Part shown: positions 43,524-52,382 of the stretch, one piece after another
Layout of the letters: every line of letters begins with the position of its first letter
How positions within the stretch are numbered: the first letter of the stretch is position 1
DNA from: Candidatus Villigracilis saccharophilus
GTDB taxonomy: Bacteria > Chloroflexota > Anaerolineae > Anaerolineales > Villigracilaceae
Direction of reading: 5' to 3'
Length of the DNA stretch: 64,000 nucleotides
Assembly: GCA_016709305.1 (NCBI GenBank)
Contig: JADJNA010000052.1
Location: 1 to 64,000, forward strand
Translations under genes and position numbers: made by a program
The notes under the pieces: generated by a model
What the model saw: only the letters and a program-made list of their open reading frames with translations
The model's database searches: none
Told to the model about the DNA's origin: nothing

Positions 43524-46500
43524 TTAATCACTATCCTTGGGTTCGATCTCGAACGCCCCTAGTGCCTTAAGCGCTGCTCGTTCTGCCGCATTCAGACCGC
43601 TCACTCCTCGTATTTGCATCCGCTCGTATGGGCGGTCAATCAGGATTTTTTCTGCTACCTTTCCGAGCTTTACATCAGTGATAAGGGTCGTTCCTTCTTC
43701 ATCACTGCTTGCCAAAAAGCATTCATCCTGACTTAACGCAAATCCCCAAACCCGGCTCGTGTGCCCTTCTATTTGGATTGGGTTTGTCGGGGCATCCGGC
43801 GAGGAGGTGTTCCACAGGTATATAGTGGATTCTGCACTGCCTGTGGCTGTCACATTTCCACCCGCCCCAATGGCTGCCGCTCTTGTACGATTGCCATCCA
43901 CACTAATGGATACAGTTTGGATTAATTCAGTTGTTTCAGCATTCCAGAATTTAAGTAAATGTTCATTGCTGCTGGTGATGATTGTTTTGCCATCTGAATT
44001 GAAACGAATGGCACCGACTGGGACCGTACCGTGCTGCATTCTGCCTTTAATCTCTCCGGATTTCACATCCCAGATTGTAACCATGCCGTTTGTATGACCG
44101 CTCACCAGGTTCATTCCGCTTGGGTCAAACGCCAGCGACCAGACATCAGAAGATGTCCCAAAAGTATGGGCTTTCGCAGCGCCTGCATCCAGGCTGAGAT
44201 CCCAGATTATGATCCCATGCGGTGAGCCTCCGGTGGCAAGATGGGATCCATCCTGACTGAATGTAAGGCTCCAGATTTGCCCTGTGTGCCCTAGATATGT
44301 TCGGATGCAGTGGAGAGAAGCAGCATCCCAGAGTCTTAAGAATCGGTCATCTCCCGCGGTGGCAAAGGTTTTTCCATCTGGGCTGAACGCGATTGTCCAC
44401 ACTGGCCCCGCATGGCCTTGGAACTTCGCAATGTAACGGTGGCTTTGCAAGTCCCAGATTCTAATCTTTCCACTTGCATCTCCCTGAAAGAGCAGACGAC
44501 TGTCCGGGCTGAAGGCATTGGCTCCGATCAGGCGGCTATATCCTTCTACAACTCGTATCAGTTTCCCGCTTTCGACATTCCATATCTTGATATTTTCTCC
44601 ATGTGAGAGCGTGGCCAACAAGTCGTTTCGGCTGAAGGCAAGGAAACCGATATGGTTTTGATGTCCCATTAACCTTTTCTCGTATTGCAACTGATGCTCT
44701 GCCACCATCTGCCAGATCTCCACAGAACCATCGTGACCACCGTTTACCAAATAGCTCCCTTCTGAATCAAAAGCCAGGGATGTAGGCCCGTTGGAGCGGC
44801 TGGTGATGGTCTCGACCAACTCTCCAGTTTGTACATCCCATATATTGATTCGGGGATCTTGCTCGCAGCAAGCCGCCACCCACTTTCCACTGGGGTGAAA
44901 GGCAACATTCATTGTTCCAGGGGCGGAATGACGTAAGACGCGCACGAGTTGTCCATTCTGGATATCCCAGACATGTAAATTCTCTTCATCGCCACCTGAA
45001 ATAAGTAACGCACCATCTGGACTGAACGCAACGGACCAAACACGGGTTGCGTGACCTTTCAAGGTGAAGCGTAATGCCTTTTCTTTAATGTTCCATATGC
45101 AGATCTGTGAGTCTGCACCTCCACTGGCCAGGAACTGCCCACCAGGATGAAACGCTACGGAATGAACCCAATTCTGATGACCTTCAAAGGTATGAATATG
45201 TCTACCTGTTTGTATATCCCAAAGGCTGACCCGTCCCCGGAAATGGCTGCAGGCTAGCTGTGTTTCATCCTGGCTGAACGCAAGCGACCATGCACGGCTT
45301 GCATTGGCAACCGTCCAAACTGGTTTTCCGTCAGCAACATTCCAGCAACGAATATGCCCATCATATGTGCTAGCTGCAAGATAAGTCCCACTCGGACTCA
45401 TAGCCATGGCGCTGATGGTTTCCAAAGGTTCCGTGAAACGCGAATCAATGAACTCGGAGGATGAAAAATTTGCGTCCTGAGCCTCAACCCCTTGTAAATA
45501 AACCTGGCGGAGGGCAAGCCCGGAAAAATCGTCCCCCCGAATATTCGTTTTGAGCTGGATTGCAAGGTTTAACAGATTGCCGCCCGCGTAGCCTTGCGCT
45601 TCACGAGGCAGCTGTTTTACATGGATCACCAGTTGGCGCAGGTGTTCAGATAGCATGACGTGGCTTCCAAAATGACGTTTAAGATTAGAAAGGATTGGCT
45701 GCAGGATCATTCTGACCTGACCGTCCCGAATATGGTCAAGACTCTGGCTCTTGACCAAAGCATGCTTTGTTATGGCTTCCACCTGTCGCTTGATCATTTG
45801 CTCAACAACTGTGGAGACCAGACGATCTGTCACATATTCGAGCAATACTGGGAGAAGAAAGAACACTGCCCCTTCATCGCCGCGTTCGATAAGTGACCGT
45901 TGGCGAAGGGACAACAGCGCAGATAGGATTTCAGCGTTCGGGATGTCCAGTAGAAAATTGCGGCGAAGTGTGTCCAGCCTGACCGGGTCGCGTTCGATAG
46001 CCAGCCAGAATAGAATCTCCTTTTCCATGGCCGACAATTGTTCGATTTGGTTGCCCAGTAATTGATTCAGAGTATGCAGGGTAACCGGAGCCTCCCGCAG
46101 GAAAGCAGCCAGGTCACCTCCGAATAGATCCCTCACGGTGGTTGATGCAATTTTAAGAGCCAGCGGATTTCCCGTGTAATAATGAACGAAGACATCCCAA
46201 AAGTCTGAGGAGCCGAACAGACCCTTGTCACTCAGCAGGGACTGGCTGGCCACGCTGGAGAGTCCTGAAATCCTCATTTCCCGTAATGGAGATTTTCCAC
46301 CCTCAAAACCATCAAGCTCTTTCGGACTTTCCCTACTGGTCAGGATCAGGCAACTTTTATGGCGGTTTTGAGCGATCTTTTGGAACATCTGTTGGTAATC
46401 TTCATACCCCTCCTTATATATACCAGACAGATTGCCCGCACGATGAAGCGTTTCCACATTGTCTAGAATGAGCAAACATCGATGTTGCTGCAGTAACTCT

Positions 46501-47183
46501 AACAGTAGTTGAATCGAAGGCTTGGATGCATGTACCGGGGAGAGGATTTGAAAGCATTCCAGCAGCAGGTTCGGCAGAAGTGGTGCATTACGCAGGGAGC
46601 GCCAGATGACGTAATCAAACTCTTTCGACACATCCTGAGCAAATTTTACAACTAGGGTCGTTTTTCCGATCCCGCCCATCCCTACGATAGTTACCAAACG
46701 GCACTGGTCGTCAATGACCCATTCAGTTAGATTAGCGAGTTCTTTCTCACGACCATACACATCGATAATATCAGGCGCATCCCCCCAATCGATTCGTTGC
46801 AATGAGGTACTCCCGTCCTGGGTTGCAGCAGAGAGATCCAGGGATTGGGTTTCAGCTATTTGCAGCAAATCCCGGAACCAATTTTCATCAAATATCGATT
46901 TACGGCGGGACGCACTCTCATCGGCCTGGGCCCAGAGGGCAATTGCTTCATCATATTCATGACCCTTGGTAAATGAACCCTGCGTCAGAAAATAAGCGAT
47001 TAAGTTCTTCAGATGGGTGGAATCAGGAAACGCAGTCCCGGCTTCCCAGTGTTGAATCGTTCTTCTGGATACTGCCAGGGCATCCGCTACTTCCTTTTGG
47101 GTCAGATTGATCTTCTCCCTCAAGCCCAGGATCATTTGTCCGAGACGAAAATCCGTAATTTTGTACTGCCGGTGCCCGGTCAT
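43524..47183 (-). CDS. XRE-HTH / NB-ARC / WD40-repeat STAND protein
   Basis: A 1,219-residue protein. Residues about 12-70 are an XRE-type HTH (LTQKEVADALAVSRRTIQHWEAG). An NB-ARC ATPase follows with Walker A GMGGIGKTT (168-176) and Walker B CLLILDNVE (236-244). Residues about 555-585 look pentapeptide-like, and about 590-1,195 are a long run of WD40 repeats (recurring LAFSPDG...IRIWD). STAND proteins oligomerise on sensing a signal. The HTH suggests DNA binding, so it could be a ligand-sensing regulator of the flanking catabolic operons; a defence role is the alternative. It is the only opposite-strand gene in this half of the island. Confidence 0.88.
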   Translation of the reverse strand: MTGHRQYKITDFRLGQMILGLREKINLTQKEVADALAVSRRTIQHWEAGTAFPDSTHLKNLIAYFLTQGSFTKGHEYDEAIALWAQADESASRRKSIFDENWFRDLLQIAETQSLDLSAATQDGSTSLQRIDWGDAPDIIDVYGREKELANLTEWVIDDQCRLVTIVGMGGIGKTTLVVKFAQDVSKEFDYVIWRSLRNAPLLPNLLLECFQILSPVHASKPSIQLLLELLQQHRCLLILDNVETLHRAGNLSGIYKEGYEDYQQMFQKIAQNRHKSCLILTSRESPKELDGFEGGKSPLREMRISGLSSVASQSLLSDKGLFGSSDFWDVFVHYYTGNPLALKIASTTVRDLFGGDLAAFLREAPVTLHTLNQLLGNQIEQLSAMEKEILFWLAIERDPVRLDTLRRNFLLDIPNAEILSALLSLRQRSLIERGDEGAVFFLLPVLLEYVTDRLVSTVVEQMIKRQVEAITKHALVKSQSLDHIRDGQVRMILQPILSNLKRHFGSHVMLSEHLRQLVIHVKQLPREAQGYAGGNLLNLAIQLKTNIRGDDFSGLALRQVYLQGVEAQDANFSSSEFIDSRFTEPLETISAMAMSPSGTYLAASTYDGHIRCWNVADGKPVWTVANASRAWSLAFSQDETQLACSHFRGRVSLWDIQTGRHIHTFEGHQNWVHSVAFHPGGQFLASGGADSQICIWNIKEKALRFTLKGHATRVWSVAFSPDGALLISGGDEENLHVWDIQNGQLVRVLRHSAPGTMNVAFHPSGKWVAACCEQDPRINIWDVQTGELVETITSRSNGPTSLAFDSEGSYLVNGGHDGSVEIWQMVAEHQLQYEKRLMGHQNHIGFLAFSRNDLLATLSHGENIKIWNVESGKLIRVVEGYSRLIGANAFSPDSRLLFQGDASGKIRIWDLQSHRYIAKFQGHAGPVWTIAFSPDGKTFATAGDDRFLRLWDAASLHCIRTYLGHTGQIWSLTFSQDGSHLATGGSPHGIIIWDLSLDAGAAKAHTFGTSSDVWSLAFDPSGMNLVSGHTNGMVTIWDVKSGEIKGRMQHGTVPVGAIRFNSDGKTIITSSNEHLLKFWNAETTELIQTVSISVDGNRTRAAAIGAGGNVTATGSAESTIYLWNTSSPDAPTNPIQIEGHTSRVWGFALSQDECFLASSDEEGTTLITDVKLGKVAEKILIDRPYERMQIRGVSGLNAAERAALKALGAFEIEPKDSD

Positions 47184-47256
47184 ATATAGTTCAGTCCTCG
47201 ATTTTCTCTTGGCGTGATATTGGTCTGGATAAAGTGAAGTATTGTGAAACGGAAAA

Positions 47257-47320
47257 GCGAAACAAAGCGTAGTTACGTTTGCCAGCTTTTGCGATACCCT
47301 ATAAATACGTGCGATCGTTT
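47257..47320 (+). promoter_or_regulatory. Conserved promoter block of the second deglycosidase operon
   Basis: CAAAGCGTAGTTAC with flanking bases (47,257-47,279) repeats the block at 17,078-17,100. It is followed by TTTTGcgATACcCTATAAAT, matching the corresponding downstream part. CGTA-gt-TACG makes it partly palindromic. It lies 160 bases before the first gene of the operon and 74 bases from the divergent STAND gene start. Confidence 0.6.
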
Positions 47321-47439
47321 TTAAACAGCGACAATGTATGTGACTAATTGTTTTCTATAAAAATCATACCATAAATCATCCGGTTGTTGAAAGTTACTCT
47401 TCCATCTATAAGGAAACGAACCCGGGTGAGGAGCGAACC

Positions 47440-48435
47440 ATGACCGTTGCAAGTAAGCTCAGACGAGCTGTGTCTTTGTACAGCTTTCAAGAGGAGTATT
47501 TCCACCGCACGATGACCCTTGAGCAGATCATTGCCACAAGTGCAAAGCTGGGGATTCCGGGGATAGAGATCCTGGGTGATCAAATGATCCGTGGGTATCC
47601 GAATATTCCGGATGAATTTGTCAAACAATGGCATTCCTGGATGGATAAATATGGCGTTGAACCCGCCTGTCTCGATAATTTTCTAGACTGGAACAAATAT
47701 AAGGGTCGCGTCATGACTGAAGATGAGCAGGTCGAATCTATGACACTCGACATCATTAATGCCAGGAAGCTGGGGATTCCGGTCGTTCGAGTAATCCATG
47801 ATGTAAAGCCTATAATTCTGGAGCGCCTAGCCCCAGCCGCCGAGAAACATAAAGTGAAACTGGCGTTGGAGGTTCATGCCCCAAACGACTTGGATACTCC
47901 ATTTGAACAGGAATTGTACGAGATGTTCTGCAGATTGCAGTCGCCTTATGTAGGATTTGCTGTTGATTTCAGCCTATATACGAAGCGCTTGCCGCGCATT
48001 ATTTCCGAACGATATCAACGTGAGAACATGAATCCGGGCCTTGTTGAATACCTTGTAAGTGCGTACAACGAGAACAGACTTGAAAAGGGGGAGGCTCTGC
48101 CGCCGAAGATTATGTCAATGGGCGGGCGTGAGATCGACATCATGTGGGCTTTTATGGGCACGCATATGATCTGTTCCGATCCGCGCAAGATGTTGAACTA
48201 TATGCCATACATCCTTCATGTCCACGGAAAATTCTGGGAAATGCTGCCGGATAATACCGAATATAGCATCCCTTATCATGAAGTTATCCCAGTACTGATC
48301 GAAGGTGGGTATCAGGGATATATCGCAAGTGAATATGAGGGGAATCGTTGGCTGCATGATGCCTTGCCGGTGGACAGCACAGAACAAGTACGCCGCCATC
48401 AGGCGATGCTCAGACATTTGCTCAAAGAATCATAA
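47440..48435 (+). CDS. C-glycoside deglycosidase alpha-subunit-like TIM barrel, pair 3
   Basis: A 331-residue TIM barrel with RRAVSLYSFQEEYFHRTM at the start. Metal-site candidates lie in LALEVHAPN, GFAVDFSLY, LHVHGKFWEM and IASEYEGN. It is strikingly close to the pair 2 alpha protein over its whole length (for example TSAKLG.PGIE.., TEYSIPY). It opens the second operon behind the shared promoter block and is followed after 39 bases by its beta partner. Cleavage of a 3-keto C-glycoside is inferred. Confidence 0.8.
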   Translation: MTVASKLRRAVSLYSFQEEYFHRTMTLEQIIATSAKLGIPGIEILGDQMIRGYPNIPDEFVKQWHSWMDKYGVEPACLDNFLDWNKYKGRVMTEDEQVESMTLDIINARKLGIPVVRVIHDVKPIILERLAPAAEKHKVKLALEVHAPNDLDTPFEQELYEMFCRLQSPYVGFAVDFSLYTKRLPRIISERYQRENMNPGLVEYLVSAYNENRLEKGEALPPKIMSMGGREIDIMWAFMGTHMICSDPRKMLNYMPYILHVHGKFWEMLPDNTEYSIPYHEVIPVLIEGGYQGYIASEYEGNRWLHDALPVDSTEQVRRHQAMLRHLLKES

Positions 48436-48474
48436 TGAGCGGGATTTCCAGGATTATTTATAGGAGCAATACCG

Positions 48475-48867
48475 ATGTATGACAAAGCAATCATTGTTGG
48501 GGAAGAATTCAGAAATGTAAAGAAAGGGGAAACTATCACTGGGTTTCAGGTGGGGATGCGGATTCCATACTATCGCGGGGTTGTTTTATCGCTGCTTGAT
48601 AATACCCGGCTCACCATTGACGGGGAACTGATCCCGCACGATCAAATCTCCCTAACCATCAGCGGCAAAACACTGCCGCTCGCAGAGTTGGAAAACGACC
48701 CGGTTACGAAATGGGAGTTTGGCGATGTTGGCATTTTGACTATTCGCAGACTAGGCGGCCTATCGGTTGGTACGCATATGGTAGTGCTTTATCAGCATGT
48801 TCGAACTCCCTATATCCCCGGTGGAGTGGGTGGTGAGGATCAAAAGACCTTATTGATTTTTGCTTGA
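48475..48867 (+). CDS. C-glycoside deglycosidase beta-subunit-like protein (DUF6379), pair 3
   Basis: A 130-residue protein with IPYYRGVVLSLLDNTRLTIDGE, KWEFGDVGILTIRRLGGL and a beta-rich end. It belongs to the YYRG subgroup with the proteins at 23,583 and 49,838. The preceding 39-base gap has TAGGAG before the start. Confidence 0.75.
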   Translation: MYDKAIIVGEEFRNVKKGETITGFQVGMRIPYYRGVVLSLLDNTRLTIDGELIPHDQISLTISGKTLPLAELENDPVTKWEFGDVGILTIRRLGGLSVGTHMVVLYQHVRTPYIPGGVGGEDQKTLLIFA

Positions 48868-48929
48868 AAAGGGCATTGTTTTGCATAAACACTAATTGAA
48901 GTTTTTCATTGCTTTTAAGGAGAATAATA

Positions 48930-49814
48930 ATGACCAGTTCAATGCCAAGTATCGCAAAACCGAAACGCGGTGTTTCGCTCTACAGTTATTCGGGTGAATA
49001 CGGCGTGACGATGACCTTGGAGGATATGTTCGCAGATATGCACGACATAGGGGCGGAAGGCTTGGAAATTTTGGCGAATACACATATTGATGGATACCCC
49101 GAGCCTACAGATGTCTGGGTTGAGAACTGGTTCAGGCTCTTGGAGAAGTACAAGATCATACCAGTCGAGTATGGTCATTGGGTTGATTCCCGTCAATACC
49201 AGGGACGTGAACTTACAACTATAGAATCATATGACAAGCTTTTACGGGATATAAAGCTTGCCAATAGGCTTGGCTTCACTGTCATGCGCACTAAGCTGGG
49301 AGTGATTGATGATGACTTGACGCCTGTAAAGAACTGGCGGGAATTTATAACGATGGCGTTGCCGGACGCGGAAAAATACAACGTTCGAATGTGCCCGGAA
49401 ATCCATAGCCCGACCATATTGAAATCGAAAATGGTCGATGACTATGTGGAATTCATCGAAAAACAAAAGACAAAGCATTTTGGGATTAATATCGATTTTG
49501 GGGTTTTCCAAACCAACCCGATGCCAATGTGGGAGGGTCAGGATCTTTCTACGATGAAATTCAGTCCGGTGGAAGACATCGTACCGCTGCTTCCTTATAC
49601 CTATGCATGTCATGCCAAATTTGTGAATATGAGTGATGACTTCATAGAAACAACCACTCCCTATGACAGGATCATTGAACTGATGATAAAGCATGGTTGG
49701 GATGGCTATCTTTTGAGTGAATATGAAGGCAAGAACAAGGATGTGCCCGGCTATTCTTCCGGACAACTCCGCCGTCAGCACATCCTTATGAAGCGTTTAT
49801 TGGGCGAAGAATAG
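48930..49814 (+). CDS. C-glycoside deglycosidase alpha-subunit-like TIM barrel, pair 4
   Basis: A 294-residue TIM barrel from MTSSMPS at 48,930, preceded by AAGGAG. It begins PKRGVSLYSYSGEYG and keeps MCPEIHSPT, GINIDFGVF, ACHAKFVNM and LLSEYEGK at the metal-site positions. It is about 40 residues shorter than the other alpha proteins and has ACHAKF where the others have HVHGKF or HIHGKF, so the active site differs. It may act on a distinct substrate or have lost the canonical activity. Confidence 0.78.
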   Translation: MTSSMPSIAKPKRGVSLYSYSGEYGVTMTLEDMFADMHDIGAEGLEILANTHIDGYPEPTDVWVENWFRLLEKYKIIPVEYGHWVDSRQYQGRELTTIESYDKLLRDIKLANRLGFTVMRTKLGVIDDDLTPVKNWREFITMALPDAEKYNVRMCPEIHSPTILKSKMVDDYVEFIEKQKTKHFGINIDFGVFQTNPMPMWEGQDLSTMKFSPVEDIVPLLPYTYACHAKFVNMSDDFIETTTPYDRIIELMIKHGWDGYLLSEYEGKNKDVPGYSSGQLRRQHILMKRLLGEE

Positions 49815-49837
49815 TAATCATTGATAGGAGATTTACG

Positions 49838-50251
49838 ATGCTAGATAAAGAACATATCCAATCCCGTGGTTTTCGCAACGTTATTCATGACGGACAAATC
49901 ATCGGCTTTCAATTCGCTTTTCGATCAAATTATTACCGAGGTGTCTGGCTATCTCAACTGAGACCGTCAACAGTGATTGTTGACGGTGAAACGTTCAGCG
50001 GAGAGCAGATTGCCTGGACTATCTGTGGAAAGTTCTATGAACAAGCTGAACTGGCACAGTATGGCGATGTTCACTGGGCTTTACTGGAACCAGCAATCCT
50101 GACTGTCCGCAAACCAGGTGGCCTGACGCAGGGTTTTCATGACCTTGAAGTTAAGTATGCATACAGTTGTTCCTATTTTCCACCGGCAATGGATGAACTG
50201 ATGGTCTCCATAAGCTCAGGACCTTTAATAAGACGACTGCTCCTTGTGTGA
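49838..50251 (+). CDS. C-glycoside deglycosidase beta-subunit-like protein (DUF6379), pair 4
   Basis: A 137-residue protein with FRSNYYRGVWLSQLRPSTVIVDGE, EPAILTVRKPGGLTQGFH and a divergent C-terminal tail. It follows its alpha partner after 23 bases with ATAGGAG before the start. It belongs to the YYRG subgroup but lacks the WEFG block (HWALLEP instead), again making pair 4 the most divergent of its subgroup. Confidence 0.72.
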   Translation: MLDKEHIQSRGFRNVIHDGQIIGFQFAFRSNYYRGVWLSQLRPSTVIVDGETFSGEQIAWTICGKFYEQAELAQYGDVHWALLEPAILTVRKPGGLTQGFHDLEVKYAYSCSYFPPAMDELMVSISSGPLIRRLLLV

Positions 50252-50366
50252 AGTAATACCTGCTAGTGCATGATCTGTCTTTGAGTAATGTAAACCAGCA
50301 GACTAAAGGAAGTTAGTAAGAAAATCAATTGATCGAAAAACAACCTTTGCCAAAACGGAGAATTTT

Positions 50367-51325
50367 ATGAAACTTGGTGTATTGACCGTTCTATTTCAAG
50401 ACCGTCCTCTGGACAAAGCCCTTGACCAACTAGTCAAGCTGGGCGTTCAGGCTGTTGAGATCGGCACCGGCTCCTATCCGGGAAACGCACACTGCAACCC
50501 GACTGAACTACTCAAAGATCAGAAAGCCATCAAAGCCTATCGCAAGAATATTGAAGACCGTGGACTGATAATCAGTGCTTTTTCCTGCCATGCAAATCCA
50601 CTTTCGCCGGACAAGGCATTTGCCGCAGAGTCAGACCGTGTCTATCGTGAAACAGTTCGCCTTGCTGCTGAAATGGAAGTGGGTGTTGTAAATCTCTTTT
50701 CGGGCTGCCCAGGAGATTCAGAAGATGCCAAATTCCCGAACTGGGTTACTTGTGCCTGGCCGCCTGAATATCTTCAAGTATTAGATTGGCAATGGAATCA
50801 AAAAGTGATCCCATACTGGCAGGAAGCAGGTCCGTTTGCAGAAAAGGCGGGAGTCAAGTTGGCTTTTGAAATGCATCCGGGATTTGTTGTCTACAATCCG
50901 GAAACTCTTTTGCGCCTGCGGGAGGCCGTAGGACCAGTCATCGGCGCGAACTATGATCCGAGTCACTTGTTCTGGCAGGGTATCGATCCCGTTGCTTCCA
51001 TTCATTACCTCTCCGGCTCCATCCATCATTTCCATGCCAAAGATACATGGATGCCCGCAATATTGCAGTCAATGGAGTGTTGGATACCAAACCATACAGC
51101 AAACTACCATTGCGATCCTGGACCTTCCGCACGGTTGGATATGGACATGATCAGTTCACTTGGCGTTCCATCGTCAGTGCCTTACGTTTGAGTGGATACG
51201 ATTATGTCATGTCAATCGAACATGAAGATCCTCTGGCTTCGATTGATGAAGGCTTGGGGAAGGCTGTCAGTTTCCTAAAGGATGTTCTATTGACCGAACA
51301 GCCAGCTGCTATGTGGTGGGCATAG
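50367..51325 (+). CDS. Sugar phosphate isomerase/epimerase-family TIM barrel (frameshifted)
   Basis: A TIM barrel of about 320 residues split by a frameshift near 51,048. The first frame has MKLGVLTVLFQDRPLDKAL, GVVNLFSGCPG, LAFEMHPGFVVYNPETLL, NYDPSHLFWQGIDP and HHFHAKDT. The second continues ARNIAVNGVLDTKPYSK, GYDYVMSIEHEDPL and a short end. A contracted ATGG repeat could explain the break. The conserved Glu, Asp and His pattern fits a metal-dependent sugar isomerase, epimerase or 3-keto sugar hydratase. It has no DUF6379 partner. The 50,252-50,366 gap shows only the ribosome-binding site. Confidence 0.82.
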
Positions 51326-51340
51326 ATGATGAGGCGAAAT

Positions 51341-52381
51341 ATGTTACTTGCAGGTGATATTGGAGGAACCAAAACGGTTCTGTCCCTTTTTTCTCCTGAT
51401 CAAGGTCCCAATACGACCATCATGCAAAAAACGTTTGCCAGTACCGCTTATCAAAGTCTGGAGGCCATGATCCGCGATTTTTTACAAACGGCCGATGGAA
51501 ATGTTGAAATAGAAGCAGCATGCTTTGCCGTGGCAGGTCCTGTCTTTTCAAATCGGGCTCACATTACCAATCTTTCCTGGGTGATCGATGCACAGAATGT
51601 TAGGTCAACTTTCGGGTGGAGTAGCGTGCTTCTGATGAATGATTTGGAAGCAGTTGCTTATGCCATTCCTATTTTAGAGCCAGATGATATTTTTACTTTA
51701 AGCGCTGGTAGTCCGGTTGCAGGAGGAAATATCTCTGTTGTAGCTCCAGGCACCGGACTTGGGGAAGCCTTCCTGACGATGAACGATGGTCAGTATATAG
51801 CGCACGCTTCGGAAGGCAGTCATGCGTCTTTTGCACCCACAAATGCACTGCAATTGGGGTTACTCAGTTTTTTGCAGGAAACGATGGGGTTTGATCATGT
51901 TAGTTACGAAAGGGTCTGTTCGGGCGGGCTAGGAATTCCCAACATCTACCGATACCTTATAGAGACTAAGTTCGCGGAAGAACCGAAGTGGCTTTCGGAG
52001 AAACTTTCTGCTAGTGATGACCCAACGCCTGTGATCATGGCCGCTGCGCTGGATCAGGAAACAGCGTGTCCGCTCTGTCAGGCAGTGTTGGATCTGTTCG
52101 TTTCCATTCTTGGGGCGGAAGCGGGAAACCATGCGCTGAAGATCATGGCTACTGGCGGTATTTATCTTGGAGGTGGGATTCCACCCCGTATCCTTCCAGA
52201 ATTACAGAAGCCTGCTTTTCTAAATGCCCTTCGCAGTAAGGGCCGCTTTCAGTCCATGCTGACGAATTTCCCGGTCAATGTGATATTGAACGCTCAGGCT
52301 GGGTTGATTGGGGCGGCAGCCTTTGGGTTTGACCACCAGCCTGTTCGATCTTTTCTCAAGGCTGAACCAAGGAGTCAATAG
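51341..52381 (+). CDS. glk: Glucokinase (Glk family)
   Basis: A 346-residue hexokinase-fold protein from MLLAGDIGGTKT at 51,341, with GAGG 6 bases upstream; earlier ATGs lack good sites. It shows the ATP motif LAGDIGGTKT, LMNDLEAVAYAI with the catalytic Asp, APGTGLGEAFL and EGSHASFAP, as in COG0837 glucokinases, not ROK proteins. It would phosphorylate glucose released by the glucosidases or recovered from the cleaved C-glycoside sugar. Confidence 0.9.
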   Translation: MLLAGDIGGTKTVLSLFSPDQGPNTTIMQKTFASTAYQSLEAMIRDFLQTADGNVEIEAACFAVAGPVFSNRAHITNLSWVIDAQNVRSTFGWSSVLLMNDLEAVAYAIPILEPDDIFTLSAGSPVAGGNISVVAPGTGLGEAFLTMNDGQYIAHASEGSHASFAPTNALQLGLLSFLQETMGFDHVSYERVCSGGLGIPNIYRYLIETKFAEEPKWLSEKLSASDDPTPVIMAAALDQETACPLCQAVLDLFVSILGAEAGNHALKIMATGGIYLGGGIPPRILPELQKPAFLNALRSKGRFQSMLTNFPVNVILNAQAGLIGAAAFGFDHQPVRSFLKAEPRSQ

Positions 52382-52382
52382 T

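Noticed and set aside
43524..47183. Antiphage defence island centred on the STAND protein
   Set aside because: No other defence genes are nearby; all neighbours are carbohydrate genes, so a regulatory role is at least as likely.
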